From: a virus | DNA: 64,000 nt | Virus record (IMG/VR): IMGVR_UViG_3300000172_000001 | Coordinates: 1 to 64,000 of that record | Reading direction: 5' to 3' (one strand) | In this document: positions 52,138 through 61,117 of the stretch, one piece after another | Layout: each line of letters opens with the position of its first letter | How positions within the stretch are numbered: the stretch's first letter is position 1 | Notes under the pieces: model-generated | Seen by the model: only the letters and a program-made list of their open reading frames with translations | What the model was told of the DNA's origin: nothing | Database searches by the model: none | Translations under genes and position numbers: made by a program

Positions 52138-52377
52138 CTATAGAAGGTTCTTTTGTTTTAAAATACGATTTACATGTAGTTTTGTAATTACAGGCTGTTT
52201 ATTTTGACTAGCCATATGTAACGCAATTTTAACCTCTTTACCTTTGTGCCCTGGTTTGCTTGTTGCAAATTTTACAATTCGTCTTGCTATGTTCATTTCC
52301 CGTGTTTCACGCCCCAGGTATCGTTGGCATTTTATTTTGTCTCTACCCTGTTTGTTAGAGTTTGATTTTTGTGACAT
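52138..52377 (-). CDS. Small basic protein, unknown
   Basis: 79 aa, Lys/Arg-rich (QGRDKIKCQRYLGRETREMNI). Probably nucleic-acid binding. TAG stop. Confidence 0.5.
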   Translation of the reverse strand: MSQKSNSNKQGRDKIKCQRYLGRETREMNIARRIVKFATSKPGHKGKEVKIALHMASQNKQPVITKLHVNRILKQKNLL

Positions 52378-52386
52378 TAGCTTTCC

Positions 52387-52782
52387 TTATTTTTTAAATC
52401 TTTTTTCCAATTGTTTATAAAGCTCAAAATCGTCTTTTTCTTTCTTATTCTTCCGTCTTGTCGCGTTTCGCTTTCTAGTTATTTCAGATTTTTTTGCTCT
52501 ATCTTTTAATACATTCGTTCTAATAGTAAATTCCTCATCCGTCTCTTTTCGACTCACGCTAACCTCTAATTCGTCGAGCTCTATCCTATCGTCCCACGAG
52601 TTGAACTGGCTACAAACTGCGGTAAACCTCACATCTGGGTTGTCTACCCCTGTCTGTTGTCTAGAAAGAGCTATGATGTGCCTTAGTACCTCTTGTACGT
52701 CTTCAAGTTTTCCTTCTAGATCATCATAATCATACGGGTGTGCTATTATTATTTTAACTGTTTTCTTTTCATAACTTGCCAT
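52387..52782 (-). CDS. Basic protein, unknown
   Basis: 131 aa; alpha/beta N-terminal part (VKIIIAHPYDYDDLEGKLEDV), then Lys/Arg-rich coiled-coil tail. Unknown. Confidence 0.5.
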   Translation of the reverse strand: MASYEKKTVKIIIAHPYDYDDLEGKLEDVQEVLRHIIALSRQQTGVDNPDVRFTAVCSQFNSWDDRIELDELEVSVSRKETDEEFTIRTNVLKDRAKKSEITRKRNATRRKNKKEKDDFELYKQLEKRFKK

Positions 52783-52804
52783 TGTTTTTTATTGGTTTTA
52801 TTTG

Positions 52805-52875
52805 AGCAACTAGAGAGAATCGAACTCTCATCGTCTGAGTGGAAGTCAGAAGTCTTACCGTTGGACCATAGCCGC
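52805..52875 (-). tRNA. tRNA-Gly(TCC)
   Basis: Acceptor GCGGCTA/TAGTTGC, stem TCTGA/TCAGA, loop CTTCCAC, T loop TTCGATT. The 5' part overlaps the end of the gene at 52855. Confidence 0.9.
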
Positions 52876-53124
52876 TTTAATTGGTAAAGCTGTGACAATT
52901 TCATTAGTTTTCTTATCATATACTACTTTGTATCTAATGCTATTTTGCTCAATAATCATAACTAACCTGTGTCCTACTTTTTCTAGAACGCTTACTCCTT
53001 GGTCGTTATACTCGTTCCTAATTCTATTCAATAATTCTTTTCTTAGCTTTTTGGTCAACGTAATATCATAACGCTCTTCAAATCTTTTTACAGCGTGTTG
53101 TCGTTGATTGTGTTTATAACTCAT
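52855..53124 (-). CDS. Small basic protein, unknown
   Basis: 89 aa from ATG 53124 (MSYKHNQRQ); a longer frame enters tRNA-Gly(GCC). HAVKRFEERYDITLTKKLRKEL then KVVYDKKTNEIVTALP, a short beta-hairpin as in RelE-like or phage proteins. Its last 7 codons are inside tRNA-Gly(TCC). Confidence 0.55.
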   Translation of the reverse strand: MSYKHNQRQHAVKRFEERYDITLTKKLRKELLNRIRNEYNDQGVSVLEKVGHRLVMIIEQNSIRYKVVYDKKTNEIVTALPIKAAMVQR

Positions 53125-53145
53125 GTTGCCCTTTCTATTTATTTG

Positions 53146-53216
53146 AGCAGCTAGACGGATTTGAACCGACATTCCAACCATGGCAAGGTTGTGTCCTACC
53201 ATTAGACGATAGCCGC
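53146..53216 (-). tRNA. tRNA-Gly(GCC)
   Basis: Acceptor GCGGCTA/TAGCTGC, stem CAACC/GGTTG, loop TTGCCAT, T loop TTCAAAT. Confidence 0.9.
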
Positions 53217-53217
53217 A

Positions 53218-53895
53218 TTACCAAGAAACTTTTCTTATTTTTAATAGAAAATCATTTACTAATTTTGAGTTAGCTTCTTTTTTTGTAGACTTATTAAACG
53301 CGTCTTCTAGTTTTTCTTCCCAAGAGCTACAAGTTTTTATAACCTCTGGTATAGTAGATTCGCCTTCCTTATATTTTCTGCAAAGAATGCCTACTTCTGT
53401 ATCAGCTATTCTGGCTGTAAAATCGCCAGTTTGTAATAGTTCGTATCCATTATATAACATTCTTAACCAGGCCGCTGATGATTTTCTTTTTCTAATGGTA
53501 TCTAATTCTACATTTCCATTACTAAGGGCTTCATCATTTTCTAAAAGCTTTTTGCGTTGCGATTGAGCATAACCCCTGTACGAGTGGAAAACTAATTTAG
53601 AACTCCAAACGTCTGGAAATAGACTTCTTAACTCTTCACACCAGTTCTCGTTTTCTGTAGTAAATGTCGCTTTAAAAGTTTCCAGAATTGTAGGATTACT
53701 TCTTAATGCGAAATGTAGAAATCTAGCTAATTCCCAGGTATCTGCTGGATCCTTTGGATCGCTGGGCTGGTGCTCTGGTAAAGCTAAAATATTTGAAGTA
53801 GTCTCAATAAATACAGTTTTATAATCGAAATCACTTATAGGAGTATCTAACCCATGCAATCTACTTCCTACTAACGCTCTCATTAATAATCTCAT
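53218..53895 (-). CDS. Predicted nucleotidyltransferase (YcgL/RlaP-like)
   Basis: 225 aa. RALVGSRLHGLDTPISDFDYKTVF has GSxxxG..SDxD, the nucleotidyltransferase fold of the DNA polymerase beta superfamily; similar enzymes occur in RNA-repair loci. The helical C-terminal half (RKRKSSAAWLRMLYNGYELL) fits the family. Confidence 0.7.
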   Translation of the reverse strand: MRLLMRALVGSRLHGLDTPISDFDYKTVFIETTSNILALPEHQPSDPKDPADTWELARFLHFALRSNPTILETFKATFTTENENWCEELRSLFPDVWSSKLVFHSYRGYAQSQRKKLLENDEALSNGNVELDTIRKRKSSAAWLRMLYNGYELLQTGDFTARIADTEVGILCRKYKEGESTIPEVIKTCSSWEEKLEDAFNKSTKKEANSKLVNDFLLKIRKVSW

Positions 53896-53922
53896 TTATA
53901 ATTCCCTATTGTTAATAATTGT

Positions 53923-53957
53923 TAAAAAAAAGACCCAGCGAGTGATCGCCGGGCCTA
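53923..53957 (-). terminator. Terminator before the gene at 53895
   Basis: Read leftward: GGCCCGGCGATCACTCGC, stem closing with GGGTC, then eight T. It would stop transcription of the kinase-triad operon. Confidence 0.75.
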
Positions 53958-54020
53958 ATTTCAAAGATATAAAGCGGTTAAGCTTTATAATGTCTTTTAT
54001 TGACGATCTACATAGAAGCG

Positions 54021-54407
54021 CTAGCCTTCGCTAACTGTGAACTCCTGTGGAGTGAATTTCCCTTTTACAGGTATGGCGATGGTTAAAACACCACGAACTA
54101 GCGAACTAGTTAATTTTCCATAATTAAAATGTTCACCGTTCTGTAATGGAAATTCGTTATAGAAACCTTTACAGAAAGTTCCTTTACCAATCTCTTTATC
54201 CGGTCCAGCTGTCACTAACAGGCGGTCATGAGTTGAAGGCGAATTGCCGAACGCAGTTCCAGCCTTAGCTATTCTAATTTTAATGTTAGAAGCCTGATAA
54301 CCTGGTACTAATAGCTCAACCATTACGTTTGGCTCGTTCCAGTACAGTACGAAGTCTACTGCATCATATTTTTTATCGTCACTTAATTTTGAGTATAAAT
54401 TGCTCAT
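54021..54407 (-). CDS. Hsp20/alpha-crystallin-like protein
   Basis: 128 aa. NVMVELLVPGYQASNIKIRI, LLVTAG, NEFPLQNG and SSLVRGVLTIAIPVKG follow the small-heat-shock beta-sandwich pattern (A.L.nGvL.i.iP). May be a chaperone or a P23-like adaptor beside the signalling triad. TAG stop. Confidence 0.6.
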   Translation of the reverse strand: MSNLYSKLSDDKKYDAVDFVLYWNEPNVMVELLVPGYQASNIKIRIAKAGTAFGNSPSTHDRLLVTAGPDKEIGKGTFCKGFYNEFPLQNGEHFNYGKLTSSLVRGVLTIAIPVKGKFTPQEFTVSEG

Positions 54408-54419
54408 TTGTTGTCTTGA

Positions 54420-56111
54420 TTATTTCATTTTTAGTTGATACATCCGATTCATTTCATAGAACCGAACAATATTGCCCTCGTGGGCCAGTGTCATCGACGA
54501 CTTGATGGCAGAGTCTTTGTAGACCTGCACATCACTTGAAGCCTTAGCGCGAAACATTTCTAAAGCGCCATCTTCATGTATACTTATAGTTAATCCGTTA
54601 GGTAGGCAGATAAAATTCAACATATTATCTGCGTCCTTCAAGATTCTTATATCATATTTTTTGAAATTTTCATCGAATACGATAATAAATTTATCATACT
54701 TGCTGCCTGATTGTCCTATTATCATACAAACCCTGTCTCGGCATTTTGCATCAATTATCTTGTACTTATCTAGTTCAGGAATTGCTACAATTGCACATTT
54801 GTTGGGTGCGTATGGTAAATATAAATGAGTTTTACCTAAAATACTAGAACATAATACTCCATCTAACATTTCTGTAGAATTATTGAATATTTCCCAAGTA
54901 TTTAAAATATAAAACGTAGGCTTTGAGCCGGTATCTAATACATCTATTTCAAAAAATCTATCCTTGTTTACGCCATATAGCCTATTTTCGTATATCATAG
55001 TTTTTTCAACCTTAATATTTGTACTATGATAAGGAGATTGGCTATCTTCCAATGATCTGTATACTAAAGATTCATCCTTAGTTTTCACAAGAAACGTCTT
55101 TTGAGACATACTGTGTGAAAAAACCTTGGAGGTGGTATCTTTAATATAACTATTATTGTTATATATGACAACATCTTTTTTGGTATATATTATATACTGT
55201 CTACCAAAATAAGTGCAGTCAATTATGTCGCCAGGATAATCGTTTAATTGTTGTATTGTAAAATATTTGCTTCCGGTGTGTGTTGTTATTATAGGAGTTA
55301 TTGGAAGTATAATGTACTGCCCTTTCATGTCTGGAGGAGTACTTCTATAACCATTTTCAAATACTTCTTTAAACCAATCATAATAACTCTTAGGTATATT
55401 TGTAAAGTCCCTTACTGCGCCCGGAACACGCGTTTCAGGGTTAAAGATTGATACGTTTGCTCTCATACGTTCTTCTAATGTAGCTCGTTTAAAGTGAGAA
55501 TTCTTTCCCTTATATGGGTGAATTCCTATAAACAGTTGACAAGCTATTACAGCGAAGGAAAACCAATCTGAAATTTCTGTGAATTCTGTAGCATGCCAAT
55601 CTCTAATAGAGGGCATAATTACTGTAGCTGGATAATTAGGAGTTTGCCATGAGTTTACATCTATACAATAAGCAGTAGTATGCTTTCTAGTTTCTATTAA
55701 ATAATTTAATTCGTTACCATCGACCATTATTATGTCATGATCGTGCACATGACTAATTGTATCCTTAATATTTGTAACTAATTTAGTAACGGTATCGTTA
55801 TTTAAATTGTTTCTATTAAGATACGCAGATGTAAACATTCTTGGTAATGGAATAGACTGAGGTACAGTCTGCATCATAAATCCTATTAACGTGTTTTTTG
55901 TAGTGTAAATTAAATTCTCAGGTTTTATAATGGTATTCTTAGTAAGAACTGACAGTTCCCTAATTTTTTCTTCAGGTATCATAGTTTTTGGGTCATGAAA
56001 TATTTTATAAGCTCTTCCACCTTTTACATATACTTTACCCTCTCCACCTTGAGCTACAAAATTAGAGTCTAATAATGATACTTGCCCCTTTCCTTGTACT
56101 AAAACCTTCAT
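54420..56111 (-). CDS. Protein kinase-like protein with C-terminal beta-propeller-like region
   Basis: 563 aa. Residues 20-230 form a kinase fold: FVAQGGEGKVYVKGGRAYKIF (Gly loop and Lys), MVDGNELNYLIE in place of HRD, YCIDVNSW in place of DFG, then ISDWFSFAVIACQLFIG with the APE-like DxW region. Activation-related residues are altered, so activity is uncertain. Residues 280-563 are beta-rich repeats. Its start overlaps the PP2C stop (ATGA). Confidence 0.7.
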   Translation of the reverse strand: MKVLVQGKGQVSLLDSNFVAQGGEGKVYVKGGRAYKIFHDPKTMIPEEKIRELSVLTKNTIIKPENLIYTTKNTLIGFMMQTVPQSIPLPRMFTSAYLNRNNLNNDTVTKLVTNIKDTISHVHDHDIIMVDGNELNYLIETRKHTTAYCIDVNSWQTPNYPATVIMPSIRDWHATEFTEISDWFSFAVIACQLFIGIHPYKGKNSHFKRATLEERMRANVSIFNPETRVPGAVRDFTNIPKSYYDWFKEVFENGYRSTPPDMKGQYIILPITPIITTHTGSKYFTIQQLNDYPGDIIDCTYFGRQYIIYTKKDVVIYNNNSYIKDTTSKVFSHSMSQKTFLVKTKDESLVYRSLEDSQSPYHSTNIKVEKTMIYENRLYGVNKDRFFEIDVLDTGSKPTFYILNTWEIFNNSTEMLDGVLCSSILGKTHLYLPYAPNKCAIVAIPELDKYKIIDAKCRDRVCMIIGQSGSKYDKFIIVFDENFKKYDIRILKDADNMLNFICLPNGLTISIHEDGALEMFRAKASSDVQVYKDSAIKSSMTLAHEGNIVRFYEMNRMYQLKMK

Positions 56112-56887
56112 AATATTATTCCAGCAATTCCAATATCGTCTGCGTTAGTAATATAATTTCTATTCCAGGTTTTCTTAAGAAACCTTAGTTTTCTTACAGC
56201 GAATGCTCCTGCGGCACTTGGGAAATGAGTGATGATATCATCAATCACTACTCTCTCTCCAGTATCCCTATCTATTACTTGGTCTATACCATCAGTAGTT
56301 AAAATTACCGAAGCTATCGGGTAATCAGGCTGAAATATAAAGGGCATTCCAGTTTCTAATGCTACATTGGTAGGATCCTCGTCACCATCATTCATGTGAA
56401 CAACTGTTTGTCCTTTGTCCTTTAAACACTCTTTGTATTCTTCCTGATCTTTTCGAGTAATGTTATACGCAGGATAGTATGGAGTATTATGAGGTGATTG
56501 AATATCTATATGAAGCGGTCCTTCTTTTGAATCTAAGAAACAATGTCCATCTCCGGCCATAAGAATATAAAAGCTTTGTTTTTCTTTATTATAGATAGCT
56601 ACCAACACAGTTGACAGCAGCATACGGCGGTCCAGGCCTTGGACATCAGTATAACCTTTACATAATTGAAGTTGCCACTCTAATTTTTGACGAGTCAGCT
56701 CTCCAAATTCTCTAATGGCTTGTTCTACACTATGGGCTATTAATCTAGCTCCAAAATCTGTGTGAGGAGCGCTTGAACACCCATCACATACAATAATATA
56801 AGCTATCTCATCTGTTTCCCCATGAAGTGTATAATCTTCACAAACCCGATGAGTGGCCCCTTGAATAAAATGTGAATCTATGTTCAT
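56108..56887 (-). CDS. PP2C-type protein phosphatase
   Basis: 259 aa. RVCEDYTLH, IIVCDGCSSAPHTDFGARL, LMAGDGHCFL, LTTDGIDQVID and NADDIGIAGIIL give the PP2C metal-binding aspartates in order. Mn/Mg-dependent Ser/Thr phosphatase. Partner of the kinase and vWA genes. Ends in TGA overlapping the kinase ATG. Confidence 0.8.
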   Translation of the reverse strand: MNIDSHFIQGATHRVCEDYTLHGETDEIAYIIVCDGCSSAPHTDFGARLIAHSVEQAIREFGELTRQKLEWQLQLCKGYTDVQGLDRRMLLSTVLVAIYNKEKQSFYILMAGDGHCFLDSKEGPLHIDIQSPHNTPYYPAYNITRKDQEEYKECLKDKGQTVVHMNDGDEDPTNVALETGMPFIFQPDYPIASVILTTDGIDQVIDRDTGERVVIDDIITHFPSAAGAFAVRKLRFLKKTWNRNYITNADDIGIAGIIL

Positions 56888-56916
56888 AGTTTTCCTTTTA
56901 ATAAGAACGAACGTAA

Positions 56917-56984
56917 CAGCGCGGATTGGATTCGAACCAATGTCTAGGGTATCCCCTAACTCTACCCTGCTGAGATACCGCCCC
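56917..56984 (-). tRNA. Short tRNA-like gene, anticodon unclear
   Basis: 68 nt. Acceptor GGGGCGG/CCGCGCT with one mismatch, D arm CTC/GAG, T arm ATTGG TTCGAAT CCAAT. The anticodon arm is TAGGG-GATA-CCCTA: a 4-nt loop, so no functional anticodon is visible. Confidence 0.5.
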
Positions 56985-57015
56985 GTTACGCCGTTTCTTA
57001 CGTACGTTTTGTAAG

Positions 57016-57780
57016 TTAGAATTTCATACTAGCTTGAGCAGAAGGTCCGCCAGTGCCAAGTGAATGGCTCTGTGAACTAATGCTTTGGCTAATGAAATTC
57101 CCTAATTTTGCAAGAGTTTTAGCATTTGCATTGCCCGCATCAATATATTGCGTGAGGTCTGCATCATCTTTAAACTCTTTTAATAGTTGTGAAACCCTAG
57201 AGCCCCAACCATGGTTGCCGTCTGTGCCTATCCCGATTAATACGGAAATTAAAGATTCAATTGATTCTTCGGCACGTTTAATGGAGTGTATTCTGTCCTT
57301 TACATTAGTGGCTGTCATAGTCGAAGAATTATCATCTCCGTCTGTAATAACATACACGGCAGCATTTACACTGTATTCCTGGTCCGCTAGGGATTTACCA
57401 TACTGTTCAATTGATCCGATCATATCATAAGTGGCATCAAACAGGTTAGTAGCTGCGTCAGGTACTAATTTCCCTGAATACTCACTTAAATCTATATCGT
57501 TTACAGGCTTAAATCCATGGATTTCCAAAATATCAGTCTGACTATTAAACAGTGTTACCCTAACAAGTAGATTTTCAGAACGTGCAGACATTTTACATGC
57601 CCCCACTATTTCTTCAATCATCTTTTGTAACATAGTTTCATAACCGCCCACTGATCCGGTAATGTCAACGACTATACCTACTAAGGTATATTCGGAGGCT
57701 TCTAGTTCATCTAAGCCTATTGCTGAAAACTTAAAATTTCCAGCTCCTAATAAGTCCACACTTTGCATGGTATCTACCAT
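57016..57780 (-). CDS. vWA-domain protein (TerY-like)
   Basis: 254 aa. VGIVVDITGSVGGYETM contains a MIDAS DxTGS motif; VYVITDGDDNSSTM completes the metal site. vWA proteins of this size that neighbour PP2C and kinase genes form the TerY-P triad. Binds metal and partner proteins. First gene of the triad in the leftward operon. Confidence 0.75.
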   Translation of the reverse strand: MVDTMQSVDLLGAGNFKFSAIGLDELEASEYTLVGIVVDITGSVGGYETMLQKMIEEIVGACKMSARSENLLVRVTLFNSQTDILEIHGFKPVNDIDLSEYSGKLVPDAATNLFDATYDMIGSIEQYGKSLADQEYSVNAAVYVITDGDDNSSTMTATNVKDRIHSIKRAEESIESLISVLIGIGTDGNHGWGSRVSQLLKEFKDDADLTQYIDAGNANAKTLAKLGNFISQSISSQSHSLGTGGPSAQASMKF

Positions 57781-57810
57781 TGATAATCTCCTTTATCTTT
57801 GTGTGTTTGT

Positions 57811-58674
57811 TTATTTCAAAAAGTCTTCAGCTTTACAGATCTGCATACCGCGTGAAACCATTTCCGTTACAAAGTCGGTACCCAATTTCTCAAACCCAGT
57901 AACATTTGAAGAAGTGTCTTCAAGCAGTACTAGTTTTTTGATATTCTCTTCTCCGAAGTTGTCTGCAATATCTTTAACTGTATTAGCTACACAGTGTGAT
58001 AGAGCCTGACCTGAAAGGGCAATTATGTCTGCGTCTTTTAAAAGTTTTAAAAGAGTGACGTTTAACTGCGTAGTAGGATCTTCATCGTCAGGTACATCAG
58101 CAATAACGCCAGAGTAATGTTCTGTCCAAGGGTTGTGTCCTTTTGTAACATAGTTTATTCTGCGTTTTCTGCTTTCTTCCCAGGCTTCAAGTTCTGCGTT
58201 TACAACATCTACTACATTGTGGCCCCATGTGCCCACTTTACAATGTGGTGGCCATATACACAGAAGGTATCTGTCGTTGTCTTGGAGAGCTTGCAGGTAA
58301 GCTCTGGCTCTTGGAATTCGATCTGGGCTAGTCGGTGTCCAAACTGATCCGTTTAAGTCGTCTAGACTTATAAGTGTAAACGGGCCCGGATGTTCTCCAG
58401 CACTATTCATCCAAAATAATGGATGCGAAATATCCAACAATTGGTGGGTATCTAGCGTCACGTGGATCCCAGTAATTTTACCTCTTAAGCGGTTAAGCAC
58501 CATAGCTAACCTCTCAGAGTCCTCATAAGCCCCCGGTACCGGTAATTCTGGTTCTGGAAGTCGTAATCCTATATCCGCCAAATTTATGCCGGCTTTTTGA
58601 AGTAAGACTAAATCATTGTTTCGATCCATAAAAGAGTTTTGTGGATCAATTATTAAGAAGTGCAATTTTTGCAT
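57811..58674 (-). CDS. pncA: Nicotinamidase-like cysteine hydrolase
   Basis: 287 aa. FLIIDPQNSFM (catalytic Asp), HVTLDTHQLLDISHPLFW (metal His/Asp), VTKGHNPW (Lys) and GQALSHCVANTVKDI (nucleophile Cys) are the isochorismatase/PncA elements. Converts nicotinamide to nicotinate. Together with pncB, nadD-like and nadE it completes the Preiss-Handler route. Longer than E. coli PncA because of an insertion in the middle. Confidence 0.8.
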   Translation of the reverse strand: MQKLHFLIIDPQNSFMDRNNDLVLLQKAGINLADIGLRLPEPELPVPGAYEDSERLAMVLNRLRGKITGIHVTLDTHQLLDISHPLFWMNSAGEHPGPFTLISLDDLNGSVWTPTSPDRIPRARAYLQALQDNDRYLLCIWPPHCKVGTWGHNVVDVVNAELEAWEESRKRRINYVTKGHNPWTEHYSGVIADVPDDEDPTTQLNVTLLKLLKDADIIALSGQALSHCVANTVKDIADNFGEENIKKLVLLEDTSSNVTGFEKLGTDFVTEMVSRGMQICKAEDFLK

Positions 58675-58728
58675 TTTGTTTTTTTTCCTTTTCTAACTTG
58701 TATGTTATTATTTCGTCAGTTTATTAAT

Positions 58729-59643
58729 TTAGAAGTTTCCGTAGTTTACTTGGAAACATTGTAGACCTAAGTCTTTACGCCATAGACCAACTACTTGGTC
58801 TCTATCATCAAACACGCAAAATACGTTGTATTTATCTTTAACGTGTTCATCATAAAGTTTGCGTTTAAGAATTGAATCTCTTATATTATGCTCAAACAAT
58901 GGTCTCATGAACATCTTCCAATGAGGAAACGGAAGGTTTGCTTTCAAAAACTGTCTAGTTTCTGAAAGGTATTTTTCCGATCTTCCAGATAAAAAGATTA
59001 TTTGGTATCCCTGTTTGTCCATAACGTGAAGAATTTCCCCCAAAATCGCATTGTAAGTATCGTTCTCACAAGTAGAGGCGTCATAAGGGTTACGGCCTTT
59101 AAGGAATGCCATCGTGCCGTCTAAGTCACAAATGATTGCCTTAGGTAAGCCGTCTACCAACTCAACCGTGCCTGGAGGCTCAGGATAGTCGTGAGGCTCA
59201 TCTTTCTTTAGAAACCTACTGTACATATCATAAATAACTTTAGAGCCTACATGGGCCGATCCTGTACGTAATGCGTCTCGATCAATGGCATCAAATACAT
59301 CTGTAGGGAATTCTCTAACCACAACTAATACGTCGTGCTTAACTTCCCGTAAAATGTTATAGTCCGCCACTATTTTTCTAATATGCTCCTCATTTGAGCT
59401 GTGTAAGTTTGTATCATCTACGAATACTGATCTTCCGGCATCTAAGTATCTAAAGATTAAAGAGTCTCTAATTGCTTTAATTATTTTCTCATTTCCTTTA
59501 GAGTATACTCCACCATCAACCATGCTTCGTAGACTATCCCTATTTACACGTTTGTATGTATCTGGCATTTTATCCATCATATCTACGGCATACGAAGTCT
59601 TACCGCTTGCGGGTAACCCCCGTAGTATTATTACTTGTCTCAT
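58729..59643 (-). CDS. pseT: Polynucleotide 5'-kinase/3'-phosphatase (PseT-like)
   Basis: 304 aa. N-terminal kinase with ILRGLPASGKTSYA (Walker A) and VFVDDTNL; C-terminal HAD phosphatase with ICDLDGTMAF and FLSGRSEKY, as in T4 Pnkp. Repairs RNA ends for ligation, for example after host anticodon nucleases. Confidence 0.9.
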   Translation of the reverse strand: MRQVIILRGLPASGKTSYAVDMMDKMPDTYKRVNRDSLRSMVDGGVYSKGNEKIIKAIRDSLIFRYLDAGRSVFVDDTNLHSSNEEHIRKIVADYNILREVKHDVLVVVREFPTDVFDAIDRDALRTGSAHVGSKVIYDMYSRFLKKDEPHDYPEPPGTVELVDGLPKAIICDLDGTMAFLKGRNPYDASTCENDTYNAILGEILHVMDKQGYQIIFLSGRSEKYLSETRQFLKANLPFPHWKMFMRPLFEHNIRDSILKRKLYDEHVKDKYNVFCVFDDRDQVVGLWRKDLGLQCFQVNYGNF

Positions 59644-59667
59644 TTTGTATTTCCTTTTATTTATGGC

Positions 59668-60051
59668 TTAGTCTCTATCCCATAACTTTATAGAACTCTC
59701 CGCCGTACTCTGGGCGTGTTTGTACTCAACGTCAGAGTATTGGTATAAAGATGCTTTCCACATATCTTTATTTCGTGCAAATTGTTCAAGATGCTCGGGA
59801 GCTATCACTTCTGTTATTGACAAACAGTTTCCAGCTGATTCACCTAACTGTGAACTATGTACGCGAGTATTTACATACAAAGTGTCAGAGTCAAAGTCTA
59901 ACCAGTCGAAAGAGCGCCCCTCACCCTTTGGAATGAATTTAGTATTTTTGAGTTGGCATATCTCTAACACTGAAGGCTCATATAACCCAGGAAGCACCAT
60001 TAATACTATATCGCCATCTTTCAGTGTTTTTAAAAGCTGGTTACTTTTCAT
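59668..60051 (-). CDS. Unknown protein between RNA repair genes
   Basis: 127 aa. LKTLKDGDIVLMVLPGLYEPS suggests a small beta-barrel; the rest is unrecognised. Follows the RNA ligase with a zero-base gap. Confidence 0.5.
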   Translation of the reverse strand: MKSNQLLKTLKDGDIVLMVLPGLYEPSVLEICQLKNTKFIPKGEGRSFDWLDFDSDTLYVNTRVHSSQLGESAGNCLSITEVIAPEHLEQFARNKDMWKASLYQYSDVEYKHAQSTAESSIKLWDRD

Positions 60052-61116
60052 TTATTCTCCAAACTTAATTAAGAAGTCAGGGTTAATTACTTTAAAACTA
60101 AAGCTACCATCTCTCGCTCTAATCACAATTCCCTCTCTTGGGATATCAGGATTTAGAAGGCTTGGGCCTTTAGAAAGCTCTACTAATTCGTCTACTGTAT
60201 GGTTTAACACCATCTTTGGATTAAGGACAGGTACAGTATTAAATATTCTATCTAACCCTCGTACGCGAACTTCCCCCTCAGTTGTGTAGTCCCCAAATAT
60301 AAGATTTAGAAAGCTCTCAATACTTCCAAAGCCACCATCTTGTATAGTAAAAGCGTTAAACATTTTTACTTCTGTAGCAGACAATTTGTATTTATTTTTC
60401 TGAATCCCTGGCCCCAGTAATTCTCCTTGGAAAATTACATTTATACCAAGTTTAGACATTTTCTCTTCTGCGTCAATATCTCTAGCGACTTTCCAGAAAG
60501 AATTTTTGTCATTCTCTATTAGGTCAAGCTTCCGACTGCATACTCCGAAAGGTGTTGCTTTTCGGTAGTTAGGTGCATAATAAAAGGTAGATGACGATCC
60601 ATCTAATTTCTCTGTTATGTAGCACTCTGTTCCTGCCCATTCTTTTATTTCATCTACAAGATTCTGTACACGTTCTTCATCCGTCTTAGGAATCCAGGAA
60701 GGTCTGTGGCCTTTAATCTGGCCACTTAAGCATGCTGGAATGGGTGCTTCATATTTTACTACTTTCAAAAGTTCACTTACGTCTGTTCCCACTTCGGGGC
60801 CATCGGCGAGCTCTTCGAAAGTATCTAATGGCATGGCTAGCCCTTGACTAATTTGCTTACGCAATTTTATAGTTCGTAAGCGATAACCTCTTGTGCCGTC
60901 ATCTATTGTTTTGACACCGTTTTTCTTTAAGAATTCAAACGGCTCTATTTCTGGCAACAAAGAGTCCACTTCAAAGTAGACGCATTTATCACCTATTTGA
61001 AATTCCCCCTTCTTAACTACTAGATGCCAGCCTTTTACAGTTGCTTTTTCAATTACATCTGCTCCAGAGATAGGCTCTAAATTAGCTATGAGTTGGATTG
61101 TTGCTAAATGTCTCAT
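60052..61116 (-). CDS. RNA ligase, DraRnl/Rnl5-like
   Basis: 354 aa. N-terminal OB-like domain (KGWHLVVKKGEFQIGDKCVYFEV), then nucleotidyl motif I TEKLDGSSSTF with catalytic Lys, motif IV EGIVIRARDG and motif V SFKVINPDFLIK. Adenylates and seals RNA breaks. N-terminal OB before ligase domain is typical of Rnl5. Confidence 0.8.
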   Translation of the reverse strand: MRHLATIQLIANLEPISGADVIEKATVKGWHLVVKKGEFQIGDKCVYFEVDSLLPEIEPFEFLKKNGVKTIDDGTRGYRLRTIKLRKQISQGLAMPLDTFEELADGPEVGTDVSELLKVVKYEAPIPACLSGQIKGHRPSWIPKTDEERVQNLVDEIKEWAGTECYITEKLDGSSSTFYYAPNYRKATPFGVCSRKLDLIENDKNSFWKVARDIDAEEKMSKLGINVIFQGELLGPGIQKNKYKLSATEVKMFNAFTIQDGGFGSIESFLNLIFGDYTTEGEVRVRGLDRIFNTVPVLNPKMVLNHTVDELVELSKGPSLLNPDIPREGIVIRARDGSFSFKVINPDFLIKFGE

Positions 61117-61117
61117 T

